A stretch of 8,994 bases of DNA. Origin: Bacteroidota bacterium (GTDB taxonomy: Bacteria > Bacteroidota > Bacteroidia > Bacteroidales > Paludibacteraceae). The stretch is taken from NCBI GenBank assembly GCA_021804525.1, contig JAJZHJ010000030.1:1-8994 (forward strand), read 5' to 3'. Under the pieces are notes generated by a model that was not told the origin of the DNA, did no database searches, and saw only the letters and a list, made by a program, of their open reading frames with translations. This document shows, in pieces, positions 1 through 7,721 of the stretch; position 1 is the first letter of the stretch, and each line of letters opens with the position of its first letter. The position numbers were made by a program, and so were the translations under genes.

Positions 1-405
1 ATAGCGCAGCCCCACATCTTGCAAATCAAAGACTAAAACATCGATCGATTGCATTAGTGAATCCAAAGATTTACCTGCATTTCCTCCATACAAAGAACAA
101 ATGGGAATACCGGTTTGTTCGTCGATTGAATTGCCCACATGTTCTCCTGCATCCGCCTTTCCACGAAACCCGTGTTCAGGAGAAAAGATTGTGACGATTT
201 GAATTTTTTTATTGTGTAAAAAGTCGACAATATTTTCATTCCCAATGCGTCCTGTTTGATTAGTCAAAACCGCAACACGTTTTCCGTGCAATAAAGGCAA
301 ATAAAGATTTGTACGTTCTGCACCCACCACTATTTTTTTCGATTGTTGTGCTTGTATGGGCAAGAAAACCAAGCAAAAGGCAAACAATATTACTGTATTC
401 TTCAT
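1..405 (-). CDS. namZ: NamZ exo-beta-N-acetylmuramidase (DUF1343, GH171), N-terminal part; 3' partial
   Basis: An ATG at 405 opens a frame of 135 codons that reaches position 1 without a stop. Residues 1-20 form a signal peptide (MKNTVILFAFCLVF, then IQAQ). The following sequence carries DUF1343 hallmarks: GAERTNLYLPLLHGKRVAVL, TNQTG (49-52 region), the FSPEHGFRG motif (74-82; E77 is a candidate catalytic residue), the AGEHVGNSID segment, SLYGG, and DLQDVGLRY at the window edge, where the family normally continues with YT. B. subtilis NamZ removes MurNAc from non-reducing ends of peptidoglycan fragments and founded family GH171; its gene sits with nagZ and amiE. Here it follows an AmiE-like gene by 19 bp, supporting the assignment and co-transcription. 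About two thirds of the protein should lie beyond the left edge. Confidence 0.9.
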   Translation of the reverse strand, partial: MKNTVILFAFCLVFLPIQAQQSKKIVVGAERTNLYLPLLHGKRVAVLTNQTGRIGNENIVDFLHNKKIQIVTIFSPEHGFRGKADAGEHVGNSIDEQTGIPICSLYGGNAGKSLDSLMQSIDVLVFDLQDVGLRY

Positions 406-424
406 GATTTGCTGTTTTTAAGTG

Positions 425-2266
425 TTATTTTATTGCATCGTAAATGGCCGTTTGTACTTTGGCACGGATGCGTGTTGTAAATATTTTATCGTTATCGCGC
501 GTTGGAAAAACATGGTTTGACAAGAAAATATAGACTAAATTGTATTTCGGATCAACCCAAAACATGGTACCGGTATACCCTGTATGACCAAAACTTTGCG
601 GGCTTACTTTGGTTGATAAATATGAGTTGCCTACTACTTTGCCATCTTTCAATTCCGGTTTTTCAAAGCAGATACCACGATATATGCCGTCAGCCGCGTA
701 TGGGGTTGAATTAAACAAATTGAAAATAGCTTCACTAAAGTAACGTTTCCCTCCGTATTCGCCTTTTTGCAAATAAAGCTGGTATAATTTGGCTAAATCA
801 TTGGCATTGGCAAACAAACCGGCGTTAGCAGAATGTCCGCCCAGGATGGCTGATGTTTCATCATGTACAAAACCTTGTAATAAAGTATGCCGAAAATATG
901 TATCTTGTTCGGTAGGAACAATGCGCGACAATGGCAATCTTTTCCATGGATTGTACATGATTTCAGTAGCTCCCAAAGGTGCATAAAACGTCTGTTGCAG
1001 ATATTTCTCAAAAGGCTCATCAACTATAGCTTCAACTACTGGCGGAGTAACAACAAAAGGCCAGTCGGAATAGACATAATGACGTTTTCCGTCGGACTTT
1101 AGTAACGGTGAATGGGCTATGGAATCGTATACCCAAGTGGCAATATTTTTGCGGATAAACAATATCGGGCTGATGCGAATTGGAAAAGCGGCCGATGAAT
1201 CGGATCGAATAAAAGAAGATTTCAATGTCCCGTCAGGATTGATCATTAGTTTATAGAAAGGAAAATAAGGCTGCAAACCACCCACATGGCACAACAACTC
1301 CTGTACGGTTATGTTTTCTTTATTTGTACCGCGAAACGGAGGAAAATAGTGACTGAATTTCTCGTCTAATTTGATTTTACCCTCATCCACTAATTTCAAA
1401 TAAGCAGGTGCACCTCCTGTAATCTTAGTCACCGAAGCCAGATCGAACAAATCGTATATATTTTCCGGTCGATTTAGCGGATCATTTGGATAACGTCTTG
1501 TTTCGGAGGTAAAATAAGTATGATAACCATACGCTTTGTTGAAAACAACTTTTCCGTCCTTTGCTACTAAAACCACGCAACCGGGGAATGCTTGTTGTGC
1601 AATGGCATCGTTGACAAGGGAGTCGATGGTGTGATTCAGAAAGGCGCCATTCATCCCCACTTCTTCGGGCAATGTATATTTCAGACGAATGGCTTGATTA
1701 GTCGTCAATCCAAATCCTTTTTTGAAATTCCGAATTGAAACAGGCAATTTCCCCTGTGCACGAATACCGCCAAATATCAATTGGGCAGTCATCTGTTGCA
1801 AAGCAGGTTGATTAGTATAAGCCTCAATCCAAGACGTAACAGGCAATTTCGTCATCCAACCTTGCGGTGAAACAAAAGAGCACAACACTACCTTTCTACT
1901 GTTGGCCACATTATGTAGCCACGTCTGTTCTTGCGGAGTCAGCGTCTGTCTGAAAAGAGAAATGACACATAGGTTCGATTGCGACACAAGTTGAGCCAGT
2001 TTATCCAGCGCAGTCGAATCAAAAGCAACTTTCTTAAACGTCATGTAGCGTCGCATCATGCCGTTGAAGTCATTATTGATCGGTTCTCCGATGGAAACAG
2101 AAATAATTCGTAACGTATCCAAAGCATGGAGCGGAACAAGATCATTTCCATTGCGAAGCAACGTAATCTGGTGTTCTGCGAGCGTTAATTGACTTAAAGA
2201 TGGTGAGTTCGCCATTCCTAAAAGCGGGATCAGCAACAAACCAAAAAGGAATCCAATTTGTCTCAT
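425..2266 (-). CDS. Exported AmiE-like serine hydrolase (beta-lactamase fold) with N-terminal GH3 C-terminal domain and no GH3 barrel
   Basis: 613 residues with a signal peptide at 1-19 (MRQIGFLFGLLLIPLLGMA). Residues about 28-180 match the GH3 C-terminal alpha/beta sandwich: AEHQITLLRNG at the start, LFRQTLTPQEQ, and AQLIFGGIRAQGKLPVSI at the end. Residues about 200-613 are a serine beta-lactamase/DD-peptidase fold: nucleophile S278 with K281 (ASVTK), Y399 (VYSDW), HTGYTG (561-566) in place of KTG, and the conserved GGHSANAGLF loop (476-485). The closest characterised relative is B. subtilis AmiE, which cleaves MurNAc-L-Ala and is encoded beside namZ and nagZ. In many Bacteroidota this module is fused to a complete NagZ-type GH3; here the catalytic GH3 TIM barrel with its Asp-His dyad is missing, and the signal peptide runs straight into GH3-C. 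Glycosidase activity is therefore not expected. It lies 19 bp upstream of namZ. Confidence 0.87.
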   Translation of the reverse strand: MRQIGFLFGLLLIPLLGMANSPSLSQLTLAEHQITLLRNGNDLVPLHALDTLRIISVSIGEPINNDFNGMMRRYMTFKKVAFDSTALDKLAQLVSQSNLCVISLFRQTLTPQEQTWLHNVANSRKVVLCSFVSPQGWMTKLPVTSWIEAYTNQPALQQMTAQLIFGGIRAQGKLPVSIRNFKKGFGLTTNQAIRLKYTLPEEVGMNGAFLNHTIDSLVNDAIAQQAFPGCVVLVAKDGKVVFNKAYGYHTYFTSETRRYPNDPLNRPENIYDLFDLASVTKITGGAPAYLKLVDEGKIKLDEKFSHYFPPFRGTNKENITVQELLCHVGGLQPYFPFYKLMINPDGTLKSSFIRSDSSAAFPIRISPILFIRKNIATWVYDSIAHSPLLKSDGKRHYVYSDWPFVVTPPVVEAIVDEPFEKYLQQTFYAPLGATEIMYNPWKRLPLSRIVPTEQDTYFRHTLLQGFVHDETSAILGGHSANAGLFANANDLAKLYQLYLQKGEYGGKRYFSEAIFNLFNSTPYAADGIYRGICFEKPELKDGKVVGNSYLSTKVSPQSFGHTGYTGTMFWVDPKYNLVYIFLSNHVFPTRDNDKIFTTRIRAKVQTAIYDAIK

Positions 2267-2328
2267 GGTAACTTGTTTTTAATGATATTCGCTAAACAAA
2301 CTGCTCAACTTATTGATCACAATCTTTC

Positions 2329-2359
2329 AATGGATTAAAACAACGTTGCTTTATCCATT
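2329..2359 (-). promoter_or_regulatory. Intercistronic stem-loop directly after the amidase stop codon
   Basis: On the minus-strand RNA the arm AAUGGAU pairs with AUCCAUU. After a single bulged A the stem continues with AAA/UUU, a G-U pair and CA/UG, closing on a four-base ACGU loop. That is about 13 pairs with one bulge. It begins at the last base of the amidase TGA stop. No U-tract follows, so it is a poor intrinsic terminator; it may instead be a transcript-processing or 3'-stability element between the amidase and AmiE-like genes. Hairpin is directly visible; function is inferred. Confidence 0.5.
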
Positions 2360-5300
2360 CACTTTGATTGTTCTGTAACTTTCCCATGTTGGAAAAATGA
2401 CACAATTTCCTGCATCAACGGATCTCTTTCCGATGGTAAAGTGGCTTCAAAAGGGATTCCCAATACGCATGTTGAATAGGAACCACGATATGCTACGCCG
2501 GCACTCGTTCTGTTATCAGGGAAACGGAAAATAGTGTAAGCATTAGGGGCTGAAGGCGCAATGGCATTAGGTTGCTCCACTACGTATGACTCGCTATTTA
2601 ATTTGTTGTAATAGGAGTAGTTGCCTGCAAATGATGCAAAAGGAGAAGCTGTCGACTGAAATTTTCCTTCTACAGACCCACAATCGTTTATCCATTTGAA
2701 TTTCAACGTTTTTTCGGCCCACATGCGATCAGAATCAGTTGCCAATGGGTTATCCCAAAGATCGGTACCAACATAAGCGCCCGAAACAAAAATATTTCCA
2801 CCTGTGTGGCAATATCCTGAAATGGCATGTTGTAATGCTTTGGGGAATGCTTTGAACGTAGCTGGTTTTACCCCTCTCCCCATCACGGTCTCTCTTTCTT
2901 TGCCCAAAATCAAATCGACCATTGGGTAGTTATTCAAAGAAATCTCTCCATTGCAAACAGAAGCCTTGCTGCAAGAAACAAACGAGTAACCGGCATGCTC
3001 AATCGCTTCGCCATGAACAAACGGATAATCAAAACTGTTTCCGGCAATCACCTGTGTTTCATAATTGGCATTGCTTGCACCGAATCCAGGCGAATCATCG
3101 CTTATCCAAGGCTTTTGACGGTGAAATTCATACATGCTCCCCACATAATTGTACTGAACTTTATCGGGAACTCCATGATCAATAAAATCGACAAAGCCGG
3201 CAATGCTGTCGCTTGTTTCAAAACTTGCCGGAGCACTGAGGCGATCAAATCCATTCACAATCAACGCCACTCCACGCTCATTCGACTTGCGACAAACTGA
3301 AAGAATTTCGGAAGGGAAACTTTCTCCACCGTCGTTTACAGCTGTCACTTTGAAACTATATATAGAATCAGAAGGAATATCTAATATTACTGTCGTATCG
3401 TTCATTAATTGTCCATTGTCAAAACCTTCGTGATTGACTCTTGTATAAACCACATAATGGGTTGGCGTTGCTGTTGTTTCCAATGAATCATCAACCGCTT
3501 TCCATTTGAGTTGCACTTGATTTTGTCCGATAAATTGCGTGCTAAAATCAGACACAGGAAGTGGTTGTACCACATAGCGATAACCGTATTGTCCTGCAAT
3601 AAATTTCAACATTCCTTTGTAAATGGCACGACTCACCGTAAAGCGAAAACGCGGATCGAGACCGTAACGCATATCGGCAAAATTCTGATGCGATAGCAAT
3701 TCAAGCAGCATGGTGGGCACTTCCGGCACACGGGCTTCACTATATGAGCGATCCCACATCTGGCGACGTGTCCATTTTGGCTCATATACACGACGAATGT
3801 CATGCACCACTTCATCCATGACAATTTCGGCCAAATCGCGCGATGCCCAGCGAGATTGATTATCTGCAAATTTAGCATCATTGATGTGAGTCATATAAAT
3901 CCCCAGCGTTCCAATGATGGAATCATTCATGGTTGTGCCGGCATCAGAATGGAAAGCGAAAGCCAAATCAATCGGAATATGCAACCCATTCACTTTTGGA
4001 AGATCATGCGAGCCTCCTGCTAAATAATTCACCCAAAAGCCACGACTTTGAAAATCATCAGTATAGTCGTTCTTCCCTTCGCTTTTATTGTAAACACTAT
4101 CAGGCATTCCTGCCCATTGTAACCAATAACGGGCGCCTTCTGTGTAGCGCGGATAACCGCTAGTCTGCAACGTGTAATGAATTGGCGAAGGCTGAACGAC
4201 TTGAATTGCCTTTGTAGTGTCCGAACTTTTTTTGTTTTCGGTAATGTCTCCGTTCGCATTCGGGATACGGGCAATATTTCCCATGCCACCACCGATTTTC
4301 ACGGCGTCGGCAGTAACAATGGCCCCATTTTTATGACTTATATTCGAAAGAGTGATTTTACACTGATCCGATTTCCCTTTGTCGAACGGAAAGAATCCAA
4401 GAAAAATCCATGTACCACCACCCATCTGTTGATTCACTTTGAATTGCGTTATTCCTCCAAGATGATAAACCGTGTAAAAAGCGTCATCTGTACTTTTTGG
4501 TAACGTTTTGTACGAAACATACACGGCATAATTGCCTGCTTTCGGCATATCTGGAATCCACTCGGCCAAACTTTCTTTTCCTTTGTGAATAGTTTTCACC
4601 TGTCTGTAAGTTCCTGATCGAAACGGATTTTGCCCGTCAACATAATAAGTTTGTCGATGAGCAAAACCAACGCTATCGCCTATACTCCAATGTTCTTTCC
4701 CGTCAATTTCTTGATATTGAGAATGATAATCAGAAGTGTCGTTATCAACAATTACTTCCGTGCGATGATAGTCGCGTTCGCGCGGCAACAACACGTTGGC
4801 TCCAGCGTTCTCTAACATCGGAACCAGATATGGAAGTACATAACTCTGCTTATATAAATCTTCTACAGTTTGCAGGATGCGTGCTCGCTGCCATTGCCAT
4901 CGATCTTCTATTTGGTTAAAATACAAACCGTGACTTTGCCACATTGCGAGATGTTTATTCTGCAATCCATTTTTGATGACAAAAGGTTTTGAAACGCATG
5001 TAACCAAGGGCACCCGATTTTTTTTATTAGTAAAAATGCGGCTTTTATCTTTGGGAATATCCGTTCGATATACATTGGGCACTAACTCCTGAATAGGCAA
5101 TCCTTCAGAAACAATCACCAACTTGAGCGATTGCAATGAATCCGGCAGCAATTGTTTCACTGCACTATACATGGCATCAACTTCATCTTCTTTCAATGGC
5201 AAATAAGCCAATGCTTCATCCATTGTCACGGTAAGCGTGCGATTTTTTTTATTAACATCCATCTGTATAACAGAGGTACTGCCGGCTATCTGTTTTTGAT

Positions 5301-5427
5301 AAAAATAGGTCACAGTATCTGAAATAGATTTTTTCAATGTGCGATTAGTTATGACTTCCGCTTGCGAACAAACGGAGATTAGCACAAAGAGCGATAAAAA
5401 CAGCGTAATGTATCGATGGTTTCTCAT
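2359..5427 (-). CDS. Large exported N-acetylmuramoyl-L-alanine amidase (Amidase_3 type) with golvesin-like, Fn3-like and unassigned C-terminal domains
   Basis: 1022 residues; signal peptide at 1-23 (cleavage likely after SQA; C20 lies in a poor lipobox because V precedes it). The catalytic domain is split. The first part, about 157-232, holds WQSHG (H166) and TVED (E189) followed by LENAGANVLLPRERD. The second part, about 420-620, holds FHSDAG (H493) and PTMLLELLSHQN (E576). H166, E189 and H493 are the likely zinc ligands and E576 the catalytic Glu, as in Amidase_3 enzymes, which cut MurNAc-L-Ala. Between the parts, about 255-378, is a beta-rich domain resembling the golvesin/xanthan-lyase module, then a low-complexity linker (about 388-412). 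A fibronectin III-like domain covers about 636-713. Residues 717-1015 are unassigned but have a Rossmann or GATase-like look. Such proteins are often labelled 'xanthan lyase'; the amidase motifs make peptidoglycan more likely. The gene starts 26 bp after the epimerase stop. Confidence 0.85.
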   Translation of the reverse strand: MRNHRYITLFLSLFVLISVCSQAEVITNRTLKKSISDTVTYFYQKQIAGSTSVIQMDVNKKNRTLTVTMDEALAYLPLKEDEVDAMYSAVKQLLPDSLQSLKLVIVSEGLPIQELVPNVYRTDIPKDKSRIFTNKKNRVPLVTCVSKPFVIKNGLQNKHLAMWQSHGLYFNQIEDRWQWQRARILQTVEDLYKQSYVLPYLVPMLENAGANVLLPRERDYHRTEVIVDNDTSDYHSQYQEIDGKEHWSIGDSVGFAHRQTYYVDGQNPFRSGTYRQVKTIHKGKESLAEWIPDMPKAGNYAVYVSYKTLPKSTDDAFYTVYHLGGITQFKVNQQMGGGTWIFLGFFPFDKGKSDQCKITLSNISHKNGAIVTADAVKIGGGMGNIARIPNANGDITENKKSSDTTKAIQVVQPSPIHYTLQTSGYPRYTEGARYWLQWAGMPDSVYNKSEGKNDYTDDFQSRGFWVNYLAGGSHDLPKVNGLHIPIDLAFAFHSDAGTTMNDSIIGTLGIYMTHINDAKFADNQSRWASRDLAEIVMDEVVHDIRRVYEPKWTRRQMWDRSYSEARVPEVPTMLLELLSHQNFADMRYGLDPRFRFTVSRAIYKGMLKFIAGQYGYRYVVQPLPVSDFSTQFIGQNQVQLKWKAVDDSLETTATPTHYVVYTRVNHEGFDNGQLMNDTTVILDIPSDSIYSFKVTAVNDGGESFPSEILSVCRKSNERGVALIVNGFDRLSAPASFETSDSIAGFVDFIDHGVPDKVQYNYVGSMYEFHRQKPWISDDSPGFGASNANYETQVIAGNSFDYPFVHGEAIEHAGYSFVSCSKASVCNGEISLNNYPMVDLILGKERETVMGRGVKPATFKAFPKALQHAISGYCHTGGNIFVSGAYVGTDLWDNPLATDSDRMWAEKTLKFKWINDCGSVEGKFQSTASPFASFAGNYSYYNKLNSESYVVEQPNAIAPSAPNAYTIFRFPDNRTSAGVAYRGSYSTCVLGIPFEATLPSERDPLMQEIVSFFQHGKVTEQSK
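5015..5029. repeat. 15-bp direct repeat with A8/T8 tract, copy 1
   Basis: CGATTTTTTTTATTA, identical to the copy at 5240-5254. It lies inside the amidase gene and encodes NKKNR at residues 134-138. The copies are 225 bp apart, a multiple of three, so recombination between them would remove 75 codons in frame. Probably a by-product of A-rich codon use. Confidence 0.6.
5240..5254. repeat. 15-bp direct repeat with A8/T8 tract, copy 2
   Basis: Identical to the copy at 5015-5029. It encodes NKKNR at amidase residues 59-63. The A8 run on the coding strand is a possible slippage site early in the gene. Confidence 0.6.
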
Positions 5428-5453
5428 GACGTAAAATCAGATATAAATCATTA

Positions 5454-6599
5454 TTAGATATTTAAAGGCTTCACGCCGATGCCGGATCGATCGTTCAGTG
5501 TAATCTTTCCGTCAATTATCTTCATGCCACTAAAGCAATCATTGGCAATTAATAAATTACCATCCAAGTCGGCATAATCCATTTTGGGAGCTAACTGAGC
5601 CGCAGCAGAAATGGCACATGATGTTTCAGTCATACAACCAATCATGAGTTTCATTCCAAAAGTCTCTCCCATGCTGATCATTTTATTGGCTTCGCGCATG
5701 CCGGTACATTTCATCAACTTGATGTTAATACCGTCAAACACACCTTTAAGACGAGGAATATCTTCCAGCCGTTGGCACGATTCGTCGGCAATGGTTGGAA
5801 GCGGACTTTGCTCCGTGAGCCAGGCCATATCATCCAAATCATATTTTGGCAGAGGTTGTTCCACAAATTCAACATTTCTATCCGAAAGCCATTCAATCAT
5901 TTTCAGAGCATAATGCTTGTCTTTCCATCCCTGATTAGCATCCACACGAATGGGTTTATCGGTGACAGAACGAACGGTAGTAATGATCATTTTATCCGCA
6001 ATTTCACTCTCGCCTAATTTCACTTTCAGAATCTTGTAAGGAGCAGCCTCTTTTGTCTTCTGGCGTATAACATCTTCCGTGTCAATACCGATGGTAAAAG
6101 TCGTAACCGGTGCTTTGGCAGCCGTGTAGCCCCAAATGGCATGCCATGGTTGCCCTATCAACTTGCCAACCAAATCATGCAGCGCAATATCCACAGAAGC
6201 TTTGGCAGCTGTGTTATTAATGGCAATTTGATCCACGTACGCTAAAATGTCGTCCAATTCAAACGGATTTTTAAATTGCTGCAGATTCACTTTCTGTAAA
6301 AAAGCGATCACCGAGGCCTGTGATTCTCCCAGATACGGTGGCATGGCTGCTTCTCCATAACCTGTTATGCCGTCATACGCAATTTCTGTCAAGACAATGG
6401 GTGTTGTTGTTCGTGTGTATCCTGACACTGTGAAAGGATGGATCAATTGTGCATCAAACGGGCGGAAAGTAAGTTGCATTCGCTTACTTCCACCTAATCG
6501 TGCAATTTTATCATTTTGAGCAAACATGGAAACTGGATTTATGAGCGAACCTGCCGTAATGAGAGCGGATGATTTGATAAAAGATCTTCTGGTAAACAT
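5454..6599 (-). CDS. Dipeptide epimerase (L-Ala-D/L-Glu type, enolase superfamily) with a Tat-like signal
   Basis: 381 residues. A muconate-lactonizing-type enolase superfamily enzyme. The mature domain begins near residue 41 (MQLTFRPFDAQLIHPF). Visible active-site elements: the KxK pair K192/K194 in LKVKLG, Mg ligands D220 (IRVDANQGW), E247 (VEQPL) and D272 (IADES), the opposing lysine K294 (NIKLMK), and the DLDG motif D344/D346, which in dipeptide epimerases binds the dipeptide's alpha-ammonium group. Expected reaction: L-Ala-D-Glu to L-Ala-L-Glu, letting ordinary peptidases degrade it. The first 28 residues form a signal with TRRSFIK, matching the twin-arginine consensus, then a hydrophobic stretch ending FAQ. 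Starting at M41 (6479) would give a cytoplasmic enzyme of usual family length, but the extension is signal-like and conserved in form, so I keep 6599. It lies between the NlpC/P60 and amidase genes. Specificity could be another dipeptide. Confidence 0.9.
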   Translation of the reverse strand: MFTRRSFIKSSALITAGSLINPVSMFAQNDKIARLGGSKRMQLTFRPFDAQLIHPFTVSGYTRTTTPIVLTEIAYDGITGYGEAAMPPYLGESQASVIAFLQKVNLQQFKNPFELDDILAYVDQIAINNTAAKASVDIALHDLVGKLIGQPWHAIWGYTAAKAPVTTFTIGIDTEDVIRQKTKEAAPYKILKVKLGESEIADKMIITTVRSVTDKPIRVDANQGWKDKHYALKMIEWLSDRNVEFVEQPLPKYDLDDMAWLTEQSPLPTIADESCQRLEDIPRLKGVFDGINIKLMKCTGMREANKMISMGETFGMKLMIGCMTETSCAISAAAQLAPKMDYADLDGNLLIANDCFSGMKIIDGKITLNDRSGIGVKPLNI

Positions 6600-6635
6600 A
6601 GTGTATAAAAATTAAATGATTACAAGCTGTTCCAT

Positions 6636-7610
6636 CTATTGTTTTTGATAAAACGGATGTTTTCCTATGGAAACAATTCCGGAGTCTCTATTGATGCGCG
6701 TCAACATCCTTCGGGCACACAACAAGCGTTTCGTATTATACGCATCATAGTCGTTGTCTGTAGGCAATAAGCTGCTGATATGCACCACACCTGACGAATG
6801 AATAAACTCACCGTTCCCGATGTAAAGCCCTACATGCGAAACATGATTTTTCCCTCCCTTTTTTGAACCAAAAAACAATAAATCACCCGGCTTCAGGTTA
6901 CCAAAGCCATTAGAAATAGCAACACTATCACCTGTTTGAGCTTGTTGCGAGGCATCACGACGCAAAATAACACCATTCAAGAAAAAGCAAGTTTTTGTGA
7001 AACCGCTGCAATCCATTCCTTTAACAGAAGTACCACCCCATAAATAAGGAAATCCGATAAAACACCTGGCGGTAGCAATGATATGATCCGCCGTAGGATG
7101 GCGAGAAGCCATCCATTTATCAAACGACATTGTTTCGCTCTTTTGCAAAAACCCCGTTCGCCCGTCGGGAAGCAGGACATGAACATAATAGCCATTTTCG
7201 CCAATCGTTCGCATCACGTCGCCCCAAACCACATCGGAAACCACGGATGCATGCTGAGACGGCTGTGCGCGCAACACGGTAAAATAAACAGTAGCAATCG
7301 TTTTTGAAGCGCCATTCCATGACTTATATTGATCGAATGTCATCGATTGTACACTTTCTGAAGTTGTCCAGGCAACATATCCGTCAGGCGTCATCACACG
7401 ACTCCAACCATGTTCCGTTTCCAAAATATGAACGGGGGTGCCCATCAAAGCTTGCGTCCCCATTTCAGCGGCAAACGAAGGATGCTGTCGCAGATTAATG
7501 ACGGATTGAGTGGCAATCCCATATTGCGGCGTGTCGCCGTAAGCAGGGAAAGATGTGTTTAAAAATAACAGGCAAAAACTCGCAATAAGTATTGTATTTA
7601 ATTTATTCAT
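6636..7610 (-). CDS. Secreted NlpC/P60 peptidase with two SH3b-like domains (YkfC-like gamma-D-Glu-diamino acid endopeptidase)
   Basis: 324 residues if started at 7610. I prefer this ATG to the in-frame ATG at 7652 because it opens directly into a signal peptide (MNKLNTILIASFCLLF, likely cleaved after AYG). Two bacterial SH3-like domains follow at about 29-90 and 104-160 (NLRQHPS and VLRAQPS openings; GYVAW and TGFLQ ends). The NlpC/P60 domain spans about 172-305: YLWGGTS, MDCSGF with nucleophile C201, LRRDASQQ, SHVGLYIG with H259, and EFIHSSG with H271, giving the Cys-His-His triad. The family cleaves peptidoglycan stem peptides between D-Glu and the diamino acid; YkfC-type members with SH3b domains prefer a free N-terminal L-Ala and release L-Ala-gamma-D-Glu. 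The dipeptide epimerase gene 36 bp downstream fits that product. Expected location: periplasm or cell surface. Stop is TAG. Confidence 0.92.
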   Translation of the reverse strand: MNKLNTILIASFCLLFLNTSFPAYGDTPQYGIATQSVINLRQHPSFAAEMGTQALMGTPVHILETEHGWSRVMTPDGYVAWTTSESVQSMTFDQYKSWNGASKTIATVYFTVLRAQPSQHASVVSDVVWGDVMRTIGENGYYVHVLLPDGRTGFLQKSETMSFDKWMASRHPTADHIIATARCFIGFPYLWGGTSVKGMDCSGFTKTCFFLNGVILRRDASQQAQTGDSVAISNGFGNLKPGDLLFFGSKKGGKNHVSHVGLYIGNGEFIHSSGVVHISSLLPTDNDYDAYNTKRLLCARRMLTRINRDSGIVSIGKHPFYQKQ

Positions 7611-7721
7611 ACGATAATCATTTTTTTGTTTAAGGACGTATGGAACTAGCATAAAAACATTATCATACTCTTGGGTGTAAGTAAATTACATACTCGTTTC
7701 ATAATAAAGGTATTAGAATAA

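Noticed and set aside
54..245. 63-residue minus-strand frame near the left edge
   Set aside because: It is an out-of-frame shadow of the namZ fragment, whose own frame (1-405) carries the DUF1343 motifs.
425..2266. Beta-lactamase (antibiotic resistance) reading of the serine hydrolase
   Set aside because: The GH3-C domain, the HTG instead of KTG motif and the position beside namZ point to an AmiE-type wall amidase.
2922..3433. Plus-strand open frames opposite the amidase gene
   Set aside because: They overlap conserved coding sequence on the minus strand, have no recognisable domains and look like chance antisense frames.
2359..5427. Annotation as a xanthan lyase
   Set aside because: The resemblance is confined to the golvesin-like module; the catalytic motifs are those of a zinc amidase and the neighbours are peptidoglycan enzymes.
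6636..7652. Longer NlpC/P60 reading frame starting at ATG 7652
   Set aside because: It adds 14 residues (MLVPYVLKQKNDYR) ahead of a standard signal peptide that begins at 7610, so the inner ATG is the better start.
7611..7721. Possible promoter, terminator or operator in the 111-bp gap: a small AT hairpin (7676-7690) and a CATACTC direct repeat (7664-7670, 7689-7695)
   Set aside because: The hairpin has only five pairs and no T-tract, the repeat is short, and no TTTG/TAnnTTTG promoter pair at proper spacing was found.
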